A stretch of DNA of 64,000 bases from Clostridium sulfidigenes (GTDB lineage: Bacteria > Bacillota > Clostridia > Clostridiales > Clostridiaceae), in the NCBI RefSeq assembly GCF_000732635.1, contig NZ_JPMD01000017.1, positions 62,001 through 126,000 of the forward strand, written 5' to 3'. The stretch's first letter is position 1; each line of letters opens with the position of its first letter. Under the pieces are notes generated by a model. The model did no database searches. It had not been told where the DNA came from and saw nothing but the letters and a program-made list of their open reading frames with translations. A program made the position numbers and the translations under genes. Of this stretch, positions 45,386 to 56,388 are shown one piece after another.

Positions 45386-46804
45386 TTAGTTTGCATTAAA
45401 AAAAGATTTCATAAGTTCCTTTGCCATAGCGCTGGCATTAAAGCTATCATTTCCACCTTCTTCTGCAATTATAGCAAAGGCTATTTCTGGGTCATCATAG
45501 CCTGCAAAGCCTATAAACCAAGTGTGTGGCTCCTTATCTCCAGAGTCATGGTCTGCAGTTCCAGTCTTTCCTGATACTTGAATGTTCCATAACTTTGCTG
45601 CCTGACCAGTTCCTTCATTTACAACAGCTTTCATATATTCCTTTAGCAATGCTGCATTTTCAGGAGTTGTAACAGTAGCTACTTCTTTTTGTTCATAGCT
45701 TTTAACTACTTTTCCTTCCGGACTAATGATTTCCTTTACTATATTAGGTTCCATCATTACACCATTATTAGCTATAGTACTAGCTACTAGCGCCATTTCT
45801 ATTGGACTTGCTAGTACTCCACTTTGTCCTATACCACTTTGAGCTATATTCCCAACCTCATCACTTTTATATTTGGGAAAAATACTATTATCAATGGTAA
45901 GAGTTTCTGATGGAATATCCTTATTAAAGAAGAACTTTTCTGATGTTGCCTTTAAATTATCATTTCCAAGTTCCATAGTTAAGGTACCAAATACTACATT
46001 ACTAGACTTTAAAAAGGCTGTTCTAAGTCCAATACTTCCATAAGCATACCCTTTGTAGTTTTCTAGGTATTCGCTTTCATTAAAACTAATTTTCCCCTCA
46101 TCATTAAAGGTTCTGTTAGTTATATCTGACATATTCTCCAAAGCACTTATGGCTGTAATAACTTTAAAGGTTGAGCCTGGTGGGTAAAGACCCGAAACTG
46201 CTCTGTTCAAGAAAGGTGTATCCTCTTGTTGTGACAGCTTTTCAAAGTCTTCTTGTATTGTATTTGCATCAAAACTTGGTTTTGACACCATAGCAAGAAC
46301 CTCTCCTGTCTTAGGATTTAATGCTACTATTGATCCCTTTCTATTACCTAAAACTTCAAAGGCTCTTTGTTGTAACTTAGAATTTAAGGTGGTCACTACA
46401 TGATTTCCAACTTTATTATCATCCTTCTTATTAGAAAATATATCCTTTATGGAATTCACTGATTGTCCTGAAAGTTCTTTATCAAACTTCTTTTCAATTC
46501 CACTAGCCCCATACTTAGCATCATTATAACCAACCACATGAGAAAAAGCTACTCCTCCAACATATTTTCTTGTTTGAGAAAATTCCCCTGTTTTTTCACC
46601 TGTGGTTAAAGGATTCATATCTCTATCATAAATAGTTCCTCTAAGAACTCTACTTTTCTCCGCTTGATTTCTTTTATTATAAACACTCTCTAAAGCTATT
46701 TCACTTTTAAATAACGTACTATAACTTATATAGGAGATTAGAGCAATAAATAATAACAGAAATACAATCATTACATTTTTTATGTTCTTTTGTAGATTAT
46801 TCAT
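45386..46804 (-). CDS. Penicillin-binding protein, class B transpeptidase (PbpA/FtsI-like)
   Basis: This 472-residue protein has one N-terminal membrane helix (VMIVFLLLFIALISYISYS), a short dimerisation domain and a transpeptidase domain with SxxK (YPPGSTFKV), SxN (LKSSNVVFG) and KTG (VSGKTGTAD). It cross-links peptidoglycan. Its start overlaps the FtsW/RodA stop by 8 bp, indicating a SEDS-class B PBP pair that works as a polymerase/transpeptidase unit. Short class B PBPs like this often serve elongation or sporulation; the division is not resolved. Confidence 0.93.
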   Translation of the reverse strand: MNNLQKNIKNVMIVFLLLFIALISYISYSTLFKSEIALESVYNKRNQAEKSRVLRGTIYDRDMNPLTTGEKTGEFSQTRKYVGGVAFSHVVGYNDAKYGASGIEKKFDKELSGQSVNSIKDIFSNKKDDNKVGNHVVTTLNSKLQQRAFEVLGNRKGSIVALNPKTGEVLAMVSKPSFDANTIQEDFEKLSQQEDTPFLNRAVSGLYPPGSTFKVITAISALENMSDITNRTFNDEGKISFNESEYLENYKGYAYGSIGLRTAFLKSSNVVFGTLTMELGNDNLKATSEKFFFNKDIPSETLTIDNSIFPKYKSDEVGNIAQSGIGQSGVLASPIEMALVASTIANNGVMMEPNIVKEIISPEGKVVKSYEQKEVATVTTPENAALLKEYMKAVVNEGTGQAAKLWNIQVSGKTGTADHDSGDKEPHTWFIGFAGYDDPEIAFAIIAEEGGNDSFNASAMAKELMKSFFNAN

Positions 46805-48113
46805 AATTACTACTCTCCTCTGATATTTTTTGTATTATACCTAATGAAAGATAACTTATCAGCATAGAACTTCCTCCATAACTAACAAAAGGTAAAGTTA
46901 TTCCTGTAAGAGGTATAGCTCCAGTTACACCCCCAATAATTACAAGGGTTTGAGATACCATCATAGTACTATATCCAACGGCTAATAACCTTGAGAATTT
47001 ATCCTTTATGTAGAGTGCAGCCCTTATACATCTGTAGAATAATAGAAAATTTAAAATTATAACTGCAAATCCAATAAGTAACCCTAGTTCTTCACAAATA
47101 GCTGCAAATATAAAGTCAGATTCCACTACTGGAATATATCCTGGATACCCATTTCCAAGTCCTACCCCAAAGAATCCTCCATTTGCTATAGCTATAAGGG
47201 ATTGAACGAGCTGATGTCCTTCATCATATCCATACTTCCATGGGTTTCGCCATATCATAACCCTTATTTGAACATGATAAAATAAGTAATATCCTATGAC
47301 ACCACCAACTACAAATAACAGTAATGCTATTATCACATACTTTTTATTTGATGTAGCAATATAAAGCATAGTAAGTGCTATGGCAAAGAAAATTAACGCT
47401 GAACCCAAGTCTGTTTGAGCTAACATAAATAGCAATGATACCATCATTATCATAGCAGGCTCTATTAAACTTATATATTTATATGAGCTTTCTTTCCTAA
47501 ATCCAATTACCTTTCCTATTTTAATCCAAAACTCCGAAGGCTTTTCATAATCCTTTAATGCTGAAGCAAGGTAAGCCACTAAGGCAATTTTTCCAAACTC
47601 AGAAGGTTGAAAACCGAATCCAAATAAACTTACCCAGTTTTTAGCTCCAAACTGTTCCTTTCCAAAAAAGGTACCCATAGACATAAATAATAACGTTATT
47701 ATCAGATATAAATATTTGTACTTACTAAATCTTTTTAAGTCTGGAAGTATTACAACTACTAATATAAACATAGTCATACCTAAAGCAAAAAATATAATTT
47801 GCTTAGCTGTTAAAAAACTTCTAGTACCTTCCGCTATATAACTACCTCCTGATATGGGTAAATCCAACCTATATATCATAGCAATCCCTATAACAGCAAG
47901 GATGTTTGAAAATAATAATATAAATTTATCCCCATCTGGATAAAATCTTCTTATTACAAAGTGGGAATAACATAATAAACCACATATTATTGCTCCTATA
48001 AATATTGCACCCTTATCAATAGTTGGAGTTAGAATTGCTACATTAAAAAATAGTGCCATTACAAGCAAATAAGTAAATCTAAGCACTCTTTTTTCTTGTT
48101 TTATACCCTTCAT
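46797..48113 (-). CDS. SEDS-family peptidoglycan polymerase (FtsW/RodA/SpoVE)
   Basis: This 438-residue integral membrane protein has about ten helices and family motifs GAKNWVSLFGFGFQPSEFGKIALV, AQTDLGSALIFFA, HQLVQSLIAIANGGFFGVGLGNGYPGYIPVVESDFIFAAICEELG (split across loops) and the terminal GITLPFVSYGGSSMLISYLSLGI. SEDS proteins polymerise lipid II into glycan strands with a partner class B PBP, which is the next gene. The start has AGGAGG. Confidence 0.95.
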   Translation of the reverse strand: MKGIKQEKRVLRFTYLLVMALFFNVAILTPTIDKGAIFIGAIICGLLCYSHFVIRRFYPDGDKFILLFSNILAVIGIAMIYRLDLPISGGSYIAEGTRSFLTAKQIIFFALGMTMFILVVVILPDLKRFSKYKYLYLIITLLFMSMGTFFGKEQFGAKNWVSLFGFGFQPSEFGKIALVAYLASALKDYEKPSEFWIKIGKVIGFRKESSYKYISLIEPAMIMMVSLLFMLAQTDLGSALIFFAIALTMLYIATSNKKYVIIALLLFVVGGVIGYYLFYHVQIRVMIWRNPWKYGYDEGHQLVQSLIAIANGGFFGVGLGNGYPGYIPVVESDFIFAAICEELGLLIGFAVIILNFLLFYRCIRAALYIKDKFSRLLAVGYSTMMVSQTLVIIGGVTGAIPLTGITLPFVSYGGSSMLISYLSLGIIQKISEESSNYE

Positions 48114-48129
48114 ACTTGCCTCCTAATAA

Positions 48130-48558
48130 CTACATAAATTTAAAGGTAGCAGTTCCCACCTTTATTATATCCCCTGACTTTAATATAAGGGAATTCTTTA
48201 TTCTAATATCATTAACCTTAGTTCCGTTAGTGCTCTCCAAATCTTCCAACACATACTCATTATTTCTTCTGAAAATTTTAACATGATGAGAAGAAACATA
48301 TTTATCATCTAAGATTACTGTATTATCACTTTTTCTTCCCATAGTTAAGTTATCTACTATTGGTAGTATTCCTCCATTTTTTAGATTTGTATTTTCTCCA
48401 GCTACTATTATTTCTAGCCCAGAAGTAGCCTTTCTAGTTCTATTCCTTCTTTTACCCACTGATTTAGTATCTGTATACATTATTTTTAAAGCGTAGATTA
48501 TAATAAAATAAACTATGGCTATTATTCCTAAATTCAATGCGAATTTTAAAATATTCAT
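48130..48558 (-). CDS. FHA-domain protein with N-terminal membrane helix
   Basis: The 142-residue product has one hydrophobic anchor (FALNLGIIAIVYFIIIYALK) and a C-terminal FHA domain with the phosphothreonine-binding pattern MGRKSDNTVILDDKYVSSHH and ESTNGTKVNDIRI. FHA domains read Ser/Thr-kinase phosphorylation; beside FtsW/RodA and a PBP it is probably a cell-wall regulatory adaptor. The ATG at 48558 follows AAAGGAG; a longer start at 48600 lies upstream of that site and is rejected. Confidence 0.92.
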   Translation of the reverse strand: MNILKFALNLGIIAIVYFIIIYALKIMYTDTKSVGKRRNRTRKATSGLEIIVAGENTNLKNGGILPIVDNLTMGRKSDNTVILDDKYVSSHHVKIFRRNNEYVLEDLESTNGTKVNDIRIKNSLILKSGDIIKVGTATFKFM

Positions 48559-48587
48559 AAGCAAAACTCCTTTATACATATATAACA

Positions 48588-48621
48588 TAACTAGCATCAT
48601 TATAAATTATGATGCTAGTTA
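48588..48621 (-). terminator. Hairpin between uvrA and the FHA gene
   Basis: A perfect 13-bp stem (TAACTAGCATCAT with ATGATGCTAGTTA) starts 8 nt past the uvrA stop. The trailing U-tract is weak, so it may only partly separate the uvr genes from the cell-wall genes. Confidence 0.65.
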
Positions 48622-48628
48622 CAAGTAA

Positions 48629-51454
48629 TTATATCATCTTTTTTAGGTACTGTCCTGTATATGATTTAGAACATTTAATTACATCTTTAGGATTTCCTTT
48701 AACTATAATAGTTCCTCCCTGATCTCCACCTTCTGGTCCTAAGTCTATAATATAATCTGAACACTTTATCACATCTAAATTATGTTCAATTACTATTACA
48801 GTATTCCCTCCTTCTACAAGTCTTTGGAGAATTTTTATAAGTTTACTAACATCATCAATGTGTAATCCAGTAGTTGGTTCATCTAAGATATATAAAGTCT
48901 TTCCTGTACTTCTTTTAGATAATTCATAGGCAAGCTTTATTCTCTGTGCCTCTCCGCCTGATAATGTGGTTGATGGTTGACCTAATCTTATATAGGATAA
49001 TCCAACATCCATAAGAGTTTGAAGTTTACTACTTATACGAGGTATATTTTCAAAGAAAGCTAACCCTTCCTCTACAGTCATATTTAAAACATCTGCAATG
49101 GTTTTTCCTTTGTATTTTACCTCTAATGTTTCTCTATTATATCTCTTTCCTTTACACACTTCACATTCAACATAGACATCAGATAAAAATTGCATTTCTA
49201 TCTTTATTATTCCATCACCTTTGCAAGCTTCGCATCTTCCACCTTTAACATTAAAACTGAATCTACCTTGTTTATATCCTCTACTTTTAGCCTCGGGAAC
49301 CATAGTAAAAATTTCTCTTATTAAATCAAATACTCCTGTATATGTAGCAGGATTACTTCTCGGTGTTCTTCCTATTGGACTTTGATCTATATTTATAATC
49401 TTATCAATCTGATCAGCACCTATAATTTCCTCATGTTTTCCTGGTAATTTCTTAGAACCATTTAATTTTCTATTTAACCCCTTATATAAAACCTGATTAA
49501 CTAAAGTACTTTTCCCTGACCCTGAAACTCCTGTTACAGATGTAAATAATCCTAATGGAAAATCAACACTTACATTTTTTAGATTGTTTTCCTTTGCACC
49601 TTTAACTTTTATAACTCTATTTTTATCCATAATTCTATATTTTTTAGGCACATCTATAGTTCTATGCCCACTTAAATATTGTCCCGTAATGGACTCTTTG
49701 CACTTCATCACATGTTTTACTGTACCTGCAGCTACTATTTTCCCTCCATGCTCTCCTGCTCCTGGACCTATATCTACTAAGTAATCCGCTTCTCGCATAG
49801 TATCTTCGTCATGCTCAACTACAATTAAAGTGTTTCCTATGTCTCTAAGATGCTTTAAAGTCTTTATTAATTTATCATTATCTCTTTGATGCAAGCCAAT
49901 ACTCGGCTCATCTAAAATATATAAAACTCCCATCAAACTAGAACCAATTTGAGTTGCTAATCTAATTCTTTGCGCTTCTCCTCCTGATAAAGTACCTGAT
50001 GCTCTACTTAAGTTAAGGTAACTAAGTCCTACATCCTTTAAAAAACTAAGTCTACTCTTAACTTCCTTTAATACTTGTTCTGCTACAATTTCATCCTTTT
50101 TAGATAATTTTAATGTGTCTACAAAATCAAGTTCTTCTATAATAGACATAGTACAAAATTCACTTATATTTTTACCACCTACAGTAACAGATAGAGCTTC
50201 TTTAGATAATCTTCTTCCCTTACACTTAGGACAAGGATTATCACTCATATACTCTTCTACTTCTCTCTTTATGTAATCTGAGTTAGTTTCCATATATCTT
50301 CTTTTTAAATTATTTATTATACCTTCATAAGCATAATTATATATACCAGTTTTAAATTCCTTGGTATACTCTATTCGTAATTTTTCTCCATTTGTTCCAT
50401 ATAAAACAGAATTTAAATTTTCTTCTGATAGTTCTTCTATAGGAGTATCTAAAGTAAAACCTCTTTTTTTAGCGAGAGCTTCTAATATGGCACGAGTCCA
50501 TGAATCTTCCTTTAGACTACCTTCACCTAAAGTTAAAATTCCTCCACCTAATATGGATTTGCTTTTATCTGGAATTACCAAATCCTCATCTATCTCCATT
50601 AAAGTCCCAAGTCCATCACACTCATCACACTTTCCAAAGGGAGAATTGAAGGAAAACATTCTAGGCTCAATTTCACCAATACTTATTCCACAACTTACAC
50701 ATGAAAATTTTTCACTTAAAAGTATATCTTCTCCATCAATTACATTTAAGATAGCTATACCTTCACCTATTTTTAATGCTGACTCTAAAGAGTCTGTAAT
50801 TCTTGATTCAATTCCCTCTTTAATAACTACTCTATCTATTACTATTTCAATGGTATGCTTTTTATTCTTCTCTAGTTTGATATCTTCATCTTCTAAATCT
50901 ACCAGAACACCATCAATTCTTGCTCTAACATATCCATTTTTTTTAATGTTCTCAAGGACCTTTACATGTTCTCCTTTTTTCCCTGTAACTACAGGTGCTA
51001 AGATTTGAACCTTAGTTCTAGCTGGCAGAGTCATTGCCTGATCTACCATTTGGTCTACAGTCTGCTGGGTAATCTCCTTGCCACATTTCGGACAATGGGG
51101 TACACCTATCTTTGCATAAAGTAGTCTTAAATAATCATAAATTTCAGTTACTGTTCCTACTGTAGATCTTGGGTTTTTACTTGTAGTTTTTTGGTCAATA
51201 GATATAGCTGGTGATAGGCCTTCGATATACTCTACATCCGGTTTATTCATTTGGCCTAAAAACTGTCTCGCATAAGCTGAAAGAGACTCTACATATCTTC
51301 TTTGTCCTTCTGCATAAAGAGTATCAAAGGCTAAAGAAGATTTTCCTGAACCTGAAAGTCCAGTAAAAACAACAAATTTATCTCTTGGTATTTCTAAATC
51401 TACATTTTTAAGGTTATGTACTTTTGCACCTTTTATATAAATACTATTTCTCAT
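48629..51454 (-). CDS. uvrA: UvrABC excinuclease subunit A
   Basis: This 941-residue ABC-type ATPase has two Walker A motifs ([38 protein letters not shown]), two LSGGEAQRI signatures and zinc-finger cysteines ([38 protein letters not shown] in two parts; [27 protein letters not shown] in two parts). It scans DNA for damage and loads UvrB. It follows uvrB by 11 bp with an AAAGGAG site. Confidence 0.98.
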   Translation of the reverse strand: MRNSIYIKGAKVHNLKNVDLEIPRDKFVVFTGLSGSGKSSLAFDTLYAEGQRRYVESLSAYARQFLGQMNKPDVEYIEGLSPAISIDQKTTSKNPRSTVGTVTEIYDYLRLLYAKIGVPHCPKCGKEITQQTVDQMVDQAMTLPARTKVQILAPVVTGKKGEHVKVLENIKKNGYVRARIDGVLVDLEDEDIKLEKNKKHTIEIVIDRVVIKEGIESRITDSLESALKIGEGIAILNVIDGEDILLSEKFSCVSCGISIGEIEPRMFSFNSPFGKCDECDGLGTLMEIDEDLVIPDKSKSILGGGILTLGEGSLKEDSWTRAILEALAKKRGFTLDTPIEELSEENLNSVLYGTNGEKLRIEYTKEFKTGIYNYAYEGIINNLKRRYMETNSDYIKREVEEYMSDNPCPKCKGRRLSKEALSVTVGGKNISEFCTMSIIEELDFVDTLKLSKKDEIVAEQVLKEVKSRLSFLKDVGLSYLNLSRASGTLSGGEAQRIRLATQIGSSLMGVLYILDEPSIGLHQRDNDKLIKTLKHLRDIGNTLIVVEHDEDTMREADYLVDIGPGAGEHGGKIVAAGTVKHVMKCKESITGQYLSGHRTIDVPKKYRIMDKNRVIKVKGAKENNLKNVSVDFPLGLFTSVTGVSGSGKSTLVNQVLYKGLNRKLNGSKKLPGKHEEIIGADQIDKIINIDQSPIGRTPRSNPATYTGVFDLIREIFTMVPEAKSRGYKQGRFSFNVKGGRCEACKGDGIIKIEMQFLSDVYVECEVCKGKRYNRETLEVKYKGKTIADVLNMTVEEGLAFFENIPRISSKLQTLMDVGLSYIRLGQPSTTLSGGEAQRIKLAYELSKRSTGKTLYILDEPTTGLHIDDVSKLIKILQRLVEGGNTVIVIEHNLDVIKCSDYIIDLGPEGGDQGGTIIVKGNPKDVIKCSKSYTGQYLKKMI

Positions 51455-51465
51455 AAATTTCTCCT

Positions 51466-53451
51466 TTACAAATTAAATTCTCTCTTCATACGTTCTATCT
51501 CATCTCTTAAAATCACTGCTCTTTCAAATTGTAAGTCCTTAGCTGCTTCTTTCATTTCTTTTTCTAGTTTAGTAATATGCTTAGTCAATTCCTTCTTATC
51601 TAAAAGCAAATCACTACTTGCTTCACTGATATATAAAGCTTCATCTTCTGCCACTGTAGAAATTTCTATAACATCTCTTATTTCCTTGATTATAGTCTTA
51701 GGTACTATATTATGATCATCATTATATTTTTCTTGAATACTTCTTCTTCTATTGGTCTCATTTATAGTTTTTTCCATAGAATTTGTCATATTATCAGCAT
51801 ACATTATTACTTTACTTTCTGAGTTTCTTGCAGCTCTACCTACAGTCTGAATTAAAGATGTTTCACTCCTTAAGAATCCTTCCTTATCTGCATCTAATAT
51901 AGCAACTAATGCTACTTCTGGAATATCTAATCCTTCTCTTAAAAGATTTATTCCAATTAGCACATCATAATCTCCTCTTCGAAGATCTCTTATTATTTCC
52001 ATTCTTTCCATAGTAATTATATCAGAATGTAAGTAAGTAGTTTTTACTCCTAACTCTTTTAAATATTTAGTTAAATCCTCTGCCATCTTCTTTGTAAGAG
52101 TTGTAACTAAAGTTCTAAACCCTCTTTCAGTAGTTTTGATAATCTCACCATATAAGTCATCAATTTGACCTTTTACTGGTCTTATTATAATTTCAGGATC
52201 TAATAATCCTGTTGGTCTTATTATTTGCTCTGCTATATTAGCTGAATGTTCATTCTCATAAACTCCAGGTGTAGCACTTACAAATAATACCTGATTTAAT
52301 TTGTCTTCAAACTCTTCAAATTTAAGTGGTCTATTATCATAGGCTGATGGAAGTCTAAATCCATACTCTACTAAAGAAGTTTTTCTAGATCTGTCTCCTC
52401 CATACATAGCCTTAATTTGTGGTAGTGTAACATGACTTTCATCTACAAAGAAAAGAAAATCATCTGGGAAATAGTCAATAAGAGTTTGTGGTGGTGTTCC
52501 TTTTGCTCTTCCATCTAATATTCTAGAATAATTTTCTATTCCAGTACAATAACCTACTTCCCTCATCATTTCTATATCAAAATTGGTTCGTTGTTTTAAT
52601 CTTTGAGCTTCTAATAACTTATCCTCATCCTTTAGCTCCCTTAATCTCTCTTCTAATTCAAATTCAATTTGAGAGATAGCTCTCTCTAAATTTTCCTTTG
52701 ATGTAGCAAAGTGCGATGCTGGGAATATAGATACATGCTTTCTTCCACTAATTATATTGCCTGTTAATACATCAAACTCACGGATTCTGTCTATTTCATC
52801 TCCGAAAAACTCAACTTTTATCCCTTTATTAGTTGATGATGCTGGAAATATATCTAGCACGTCTCCTCTAACTCTAAAGGTTCCTCTTACAAAATTTATA
52901 TCATTTCTTTCGTATTGAATATCCACTAGCTGACTAATAACACTATTTCTATCTTTAATCATACCTTCTCGTAAAGATACAGTAAGCTTTCTATAATCCT
53001 CTGGATTTCCTAGCCCATATATACATGATACAGAAGCCACAACTATAACATCTCGTCTTTCTATCAAGGCTGAAGTAGCTGAGTGTCGTAGCTTTTCTAT
53101 CTCCTCATTTATTGATGCATCCTTTTCTATATAGGTGTCAGTTTGAGCCATATAAGCTTCTGGTTGATAGTAATCGTAGTAAGAAACAAAGTACTCAACA
53201 GCATTTTCTGGAAAAAACTCTTTAAATTCAGAGCATAATTGAGCTGCTAAAGTCTTATTATGAGCAAGAATTAAAGTTGGTCTTTGAACTCTCTCAATAA
53301 TATTTGCCATAGTAAATGTCTTCCCTGATCCTGTTACTCCAAGTAAAGTTTGATATTTTTTATCTTCAAGGATTCCTTTAACTATACTATCTATTGCTTC
53401 AGGTTGATCTCCAGTTGGCTTAAATTTTGAATGAATCTTAAACTGACCCAT
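51466..53451 (-). CDS. uvrB: UvrABC excinuclease subunit B
   Basis: This 661-residue DNA helicase-like protein has Walker [16 protein letters not shown], the beta-hairpin region [21 protein letters not shown], the DEAD-like [11 protein letters not shown], helicase motif VI ([17 protein letters not shown]) and a C-terminal UVR motif ([20 protein letters not shown]) that binds UvrC. It verifies lesions in nucleotide excision repair. It leads the uvrB-uvrA pair and sits 31 bp behind the PDZ membrane protein. Confidence 0.98.
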   Translation of the reverse strand: MGQFKIHSKFKPTGDQPEAIDSIVKGILEDKKYQTLLGVTGSGKTFTMANIIERVQRPTLILAHNKTLAAQLCSEFKEFFPENAVEYFVSYYDYYQPEAYMAQTDTYIEKDASINEEIEKLRHSATSALIERRDVIVVASVSCIYGLGNPEDYRKLTVSLREGMIKDRNSVISQLVDIQYERNDINFVRGTFRVRGDVLDIFPASSTNKGIKVEFFGDEIDRIREFDVLTGNIISGRKHVSIFPASHFATSKENLERAISQIEFELEERLRELKDEDKLLEAQRLKQRTNFDIEMMREVGYCTGIENYSRILDGRAKGTPPQTLIDYFPDDFLFFVDESHVTLPQIKAMYGGDRSRKTSLVEYGFRLPSAYDNRPLKFEEFEDKLNQVLFVSATPGVYENEHSANIAEQIIRPTGLLDPEIIIRPVKGQIDDLYGEIIKTTERGFRTLVTTLTKKMAEDLTKYLKELGVKTTYLHSDIITMERMEIIRDLRRGDYDVLIGINLLREGLDIPEVALVAILDADKEGFLRSETSLIQTVGRAARNSESKVIMYADNMTNSMEKTINETNRRRSIQEKYNDDHNIVPKTIIKEIRDVIEISTVAEDEALYISEASSDLLLDKKELTKHITKLEKEMKEAAKDLQFERAVILRDEIERMKREFNL

Positions 53452-53481
53452 GATACATCACCTCATCTTTTTATAAAAAAA

Positions 53482-54786
53482 TTATTCTTTATCGTTACTA
53501 TCTTTCTTTTCTTTAATTTTATTTAGAATATCAGAAAAACTAGAACCACCTGGCTTTGCTACAGTAGCCTGCTTTGGAACTTCTCTAGGAACTATAACAA
53601 TTCCTAATTTTTCTTTATTATTTTTTACTCTACATTCTAGTTCTTCCATAGATCCATTTTCTCTTCTAACCTTCATATTAATAATATCCGGAAGACGTTC
53701 TAACATATTAAATATAATTTCATCCTTATATAATTTAATATTATTTATTTCTAATATTAAATCTCCCATTTTAACTCCCATATTTTTAGCTATCGAATCA
53801 TGGGCCACATCTAGAACACATACTCCCTCTTCATTGCTCACATACTTTATTTTACCTTTCTTTTCTGCTAAGCGATCAATATATAACATATACTCATGTA
53901 ATACAGGCATCAATGTAAGAATTATCACATCTAAAATCTTATTTATATCCCCAAGAAAAGATAATAGAATTAATACAGTACCATAGCCTAAAATTAATAG
54001 TCCTGAGAATATTGGCTTATTTTTTTTACTTTTTGTAAATGTTATGGTAGCATAATTAACTCCTGCAAAAATCGGTAGTGCACCAATTACCATAGTAGCA
54101 AATATCAACATGTTTTTATTATGATTAATTATTGGCCACCATTCTGGAGTGTTTACACTTCCCCCCATAACTGTATTGGCACTAGTAGCCTGTACCATTA
54201 ATAATATTATCATTGGTAATATCCATTGTCTTCTATATGCAAATCCACCTATGATTTTTTTATCTCTTGATCCAAATACAGGTATAGCACCTCTTTTCCC
54301 ATCAAAGATTACTAATAACCCTTCAACAATATGCATTACTGCAACCAATACCAATAAATTAGTTATATCCATTTTTAGTATATCTAAACTTGGATTCTCC
54401 ATAATTAATGATATAAAATACAACAGTATTGATAATAGTCCCAAAATAGCTCCTGAATATGAAAGACAAACTAATTTTGGACTAAAGAACATTAACGCTA
54501 CTGATAATATAAATATCAGAAATATATTAGAAGTTTCATAAAAAGTAATCCCCAAAAATGTAAGAATTAAACTAGCTACTACACCTCCTAATATTCCCAT
54601 AACTATTTGTGACACAGTAAGTTCAAAAGCCGTTGATGAGTTTTTACCCATAATTAATCTTTCCATCACTGTAGTTTTTTTATTTTTCATATAGAATACA
54701 ACAGCCATCATTATTAATATAAGCGCATAAGACGGCTCCACAATAGCATAGGACACCTGCTGCAAAGTATACTTTAAAAGTTCCAT
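53482..54786 (-). CDS. Multi-spanning membrane protein with C-terminal PDZ domain
   Basis: This protein of about 434 residues has about ten hydrophobic helices in its first 300 residues and a PDZ domain (VCVLDVAHDSIAKNMGVKMGDLILEINNIKLYKDE, about 325-390) that would lie in the cytoplasm or outside depending on topology. The tail is charged. Homologues are common between ctpA and uvrB in clostridia (recalled), and resemble the cell-division topological determinant MinJ in architecture; that comparison is inference. The ATG at 54786 follows AGAAGGAG and replaces a longer ATG at 54804. Confidence 0.85.
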   Translation of the reverse strand: MELLKYTLQQVSYAIVEPSYALILIMMAVVFYMKNKKTTVMERLIMGKNSSTAFELTVSQIVMGILGGVVASLILTFLGITFYETSNIFLIFILSVALMFFSPKLVCLSYSGAILGLLSILLYFISLIMENPSLDILKMDITNLLVLVAVMHIVEGLLVIFDGKRGAIPVFGSRDKKIIGGFAYRRQWILPMIILLMVQATSANTVMGGSVNTPEWWPIINHNKNMLIFATMVIGALPIFAGVNYATITFTKSKKNKPIFSGLLILGYGTVLILLSFLGDINKILDVIILTLMPVLHEYMLYIDRLAEKKGKIKYVSNEEGVCVLDVAHDSIAKNMGVKMGDLILEINNIKLYKDEIIFNMLERLPDIINMKVRRENGSMEELECRVKNNKEKLGIVIVPREVPKQATVAKPGGSSFSDILNKIKEKKDSNDKE

Positions 54787-54831
54787 TATTTTTCTCCTTC
54801 TCATTATGTAACAAAGAGTAGATGTGCATAA

Positions 54832-54871
54832 GTAAAATTAAGTATCTACTATAATAGATACTTAATTTTAC
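54832..54871 (-). terminator. Terminator after ctpA
   Basis: A perfect 17-bp stem (GTAAAATTAAGTATCTA with its complement) lies about 125 nt past the ctpA stop, before the PDZ protein gene. Confidence 0.75.
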
Positions 54872-54994
54872 ATCATCCTTTATCTACTTGAAACTATAAA
54901 ATTAATTTTATTAATTTTTCTATATGTTAACTTATTTTAATTAGTATTTATTATAATAAAAATACTCATATCTATTATAATACCCTATATTTTA

Positions 54995-56224
54995 TTACTT
55001 AATCTTTTCTTTTGCCACTTCCAAAGCCTTTTCAAATTGAGGATCTACTGATTTATCATAGGCTTTCCCTTTTAGTTCTTCTGGATACTCAACTAAAATA
55101 TCTGGCTCTATTCCTATACCATGGATATTCTGCCCATTAGGAGTATAGTATTTTGATATAGTAACCTTTAATGCAGTTCCATCTCTAAATCCATCTCTAT
55201 CCCTATAAAAAGTTGTTTGAACAACACCCTTACCAAAAGTCTTAGTACCTACTAAAGTTCCTAACTTATAATCTTTTATAGCTCCTGTAAATATTTCTGA
55301 AGCACTTGCACTCCCCTCATCTATTAATATAGTAAGTGGTAATCCTTCAGCAATTCCACCTACAGAATTATAATCCTTCCTATTTCCATTCTTATCTTCC
55401 GTATAAACTATATTCTTATTCTTAGGAATAAATTGTGAACACATATTCACAGTTTGATCTAATAATCCTCCTGGATTTTCTCTTAGGTCTACTATTAAAC
55501 TCTTCATTCCTTTTGAGTTTAAATCTTTAATTGCGTTTTCAAAATTGCTAGATGTATTTTCATCAAACATAGTTACCTGAATATATCCTACTTGACTATC
55601 AATCATTTCTTTTTTTACAGTTATCATTTCTATTTCATCTCTTACAGCTTTAACATTAAAAGAACCTTTGTTTTCCCTAGATAAAGTAAGTTCTACAGCT
55701 TCTCCTTTTTCACCTTTCATAGTTTTCACTGCTTTTTCTAAGTCCTTGCCTTCAACCTTTGTACCATTTACGCTTTCAATTATATCTCCTGAAAGTATTC
55801 CCACTTTTTCTGCAGGTGAATTTTCAAAGGTAGCTACTACAACTATCTTATCTTCCTTAACTCCTACCTGTATTCCTAATCCAACATAATTTCCTTCTGT
55901 TTGAGAATAGAAGTCTTTAAACTCTTCGGCATTCATATATGTTGTATATGGGTCTCCTACAGCTTCTGTCATTCCCGCTGCTGCTCCATCTATAAGTTTA
56001 TTAATATCAATTTCACCCAAATAATATCTATCTAATTTATCTTTTATAGTATATAACTTTTCAAAGTCTACTATATTTTCATATGTTTTTCTACTAACTA
56101 TAACTTTACCATCTGGTAGCTTAAAAGATATATAGTTAGATAATCCTAAAGTAATTAAATTTGTCACTATCAAAAGAGCCACTATACCCGTTACTCTTTT
56201 CCATTTATTTTTCTTACCATCCAT
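54995..56224 (-). CDS. S41 family C-terminal processing protease (CtpA-like)
   Basis: This protein of about 409 residues has a membrane anchor (VTGIVALLIVTNLITLGLSN), a PDZ domain (about 105-185, GIQVGVKEDKIVVVATFENSPAEKVG) and the S41 catalytic region with the nucleophile in LIDEGSASASEIFTGAIKD and lysine in GTKTFGKGVVQ. It cleaves C-termini of exported proteins. The ATG at 56224 follows GAGAGGGTG; the GTG at 56233 lies in that site. It follows ftsEX. Confidence 0.93.
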   Translation of the reverse strand: MDGKKNKWKRVTGIVALLIVTNLITLGLSNYISFKLPDGKVIVSRKTYENIVDFEKLYTIKDKLDRYYLGEIDINKLIDGAAAGMTEAVGDPYTTYMNAEEFKDFYSQTEGNYVGLGIQVGVKEDKIVVVATFENSPAEKVGILSGDIIESVNGTKVEGKDLEKAVKTMKGEKGEAVELTLSRENKGSFNVKAVRDEIEMITVKKEMIDSQVGYIQVTMFDENTSSNFENAIKDLNSKGMKSLIVDLRENPGGLLDQTVNMCSQFIPKNKNIVYTEDKNGNRKDYNSVGGIAEGLPLTILIDEGSASASEIFTGAIKDYKLGTLVGTKTFGKGVVQTTFYRDRDGFRDGTALKVTISKYYTPNGQNIHGIGIEPDILVEYPEELKGKAYDKSVDPQFEKALEVAKEKIK

Positions 56225-56339
56225 AAAAATCACCCTCTCATTCTCATATATTTATTATTACTTTTTATCCCCGATAATAATACTATGAAATTTAAAATAT
56301 TTTATTAATCCTTTCTATTACCAATATATTATATTATAC

Positions 56340-56378
56340 ACAAATAAGACTAAGAAATAAATTCTTAGTCTTATTTGT
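56340..56378 (-). terminator. Hairpin after ftsX
   Basis: A 17-bp stem (ACAAATAAGACTAAGAA with its complement) begins 11 nt past the ftsX stop. The following U-tract is poor, so termination may be partial. Confidence 0.65.
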
Positions 56379-56388
56379 TCTTTATAAT

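Noticed and set aside
50361-51008. Plus-strand ORF of 215 codons
   Set aside because: It lies wholly opposite uvrA, is Ser/Pro-rich in the way of antisense frames, and has no ribosome site. It is a shadow of uvrA.
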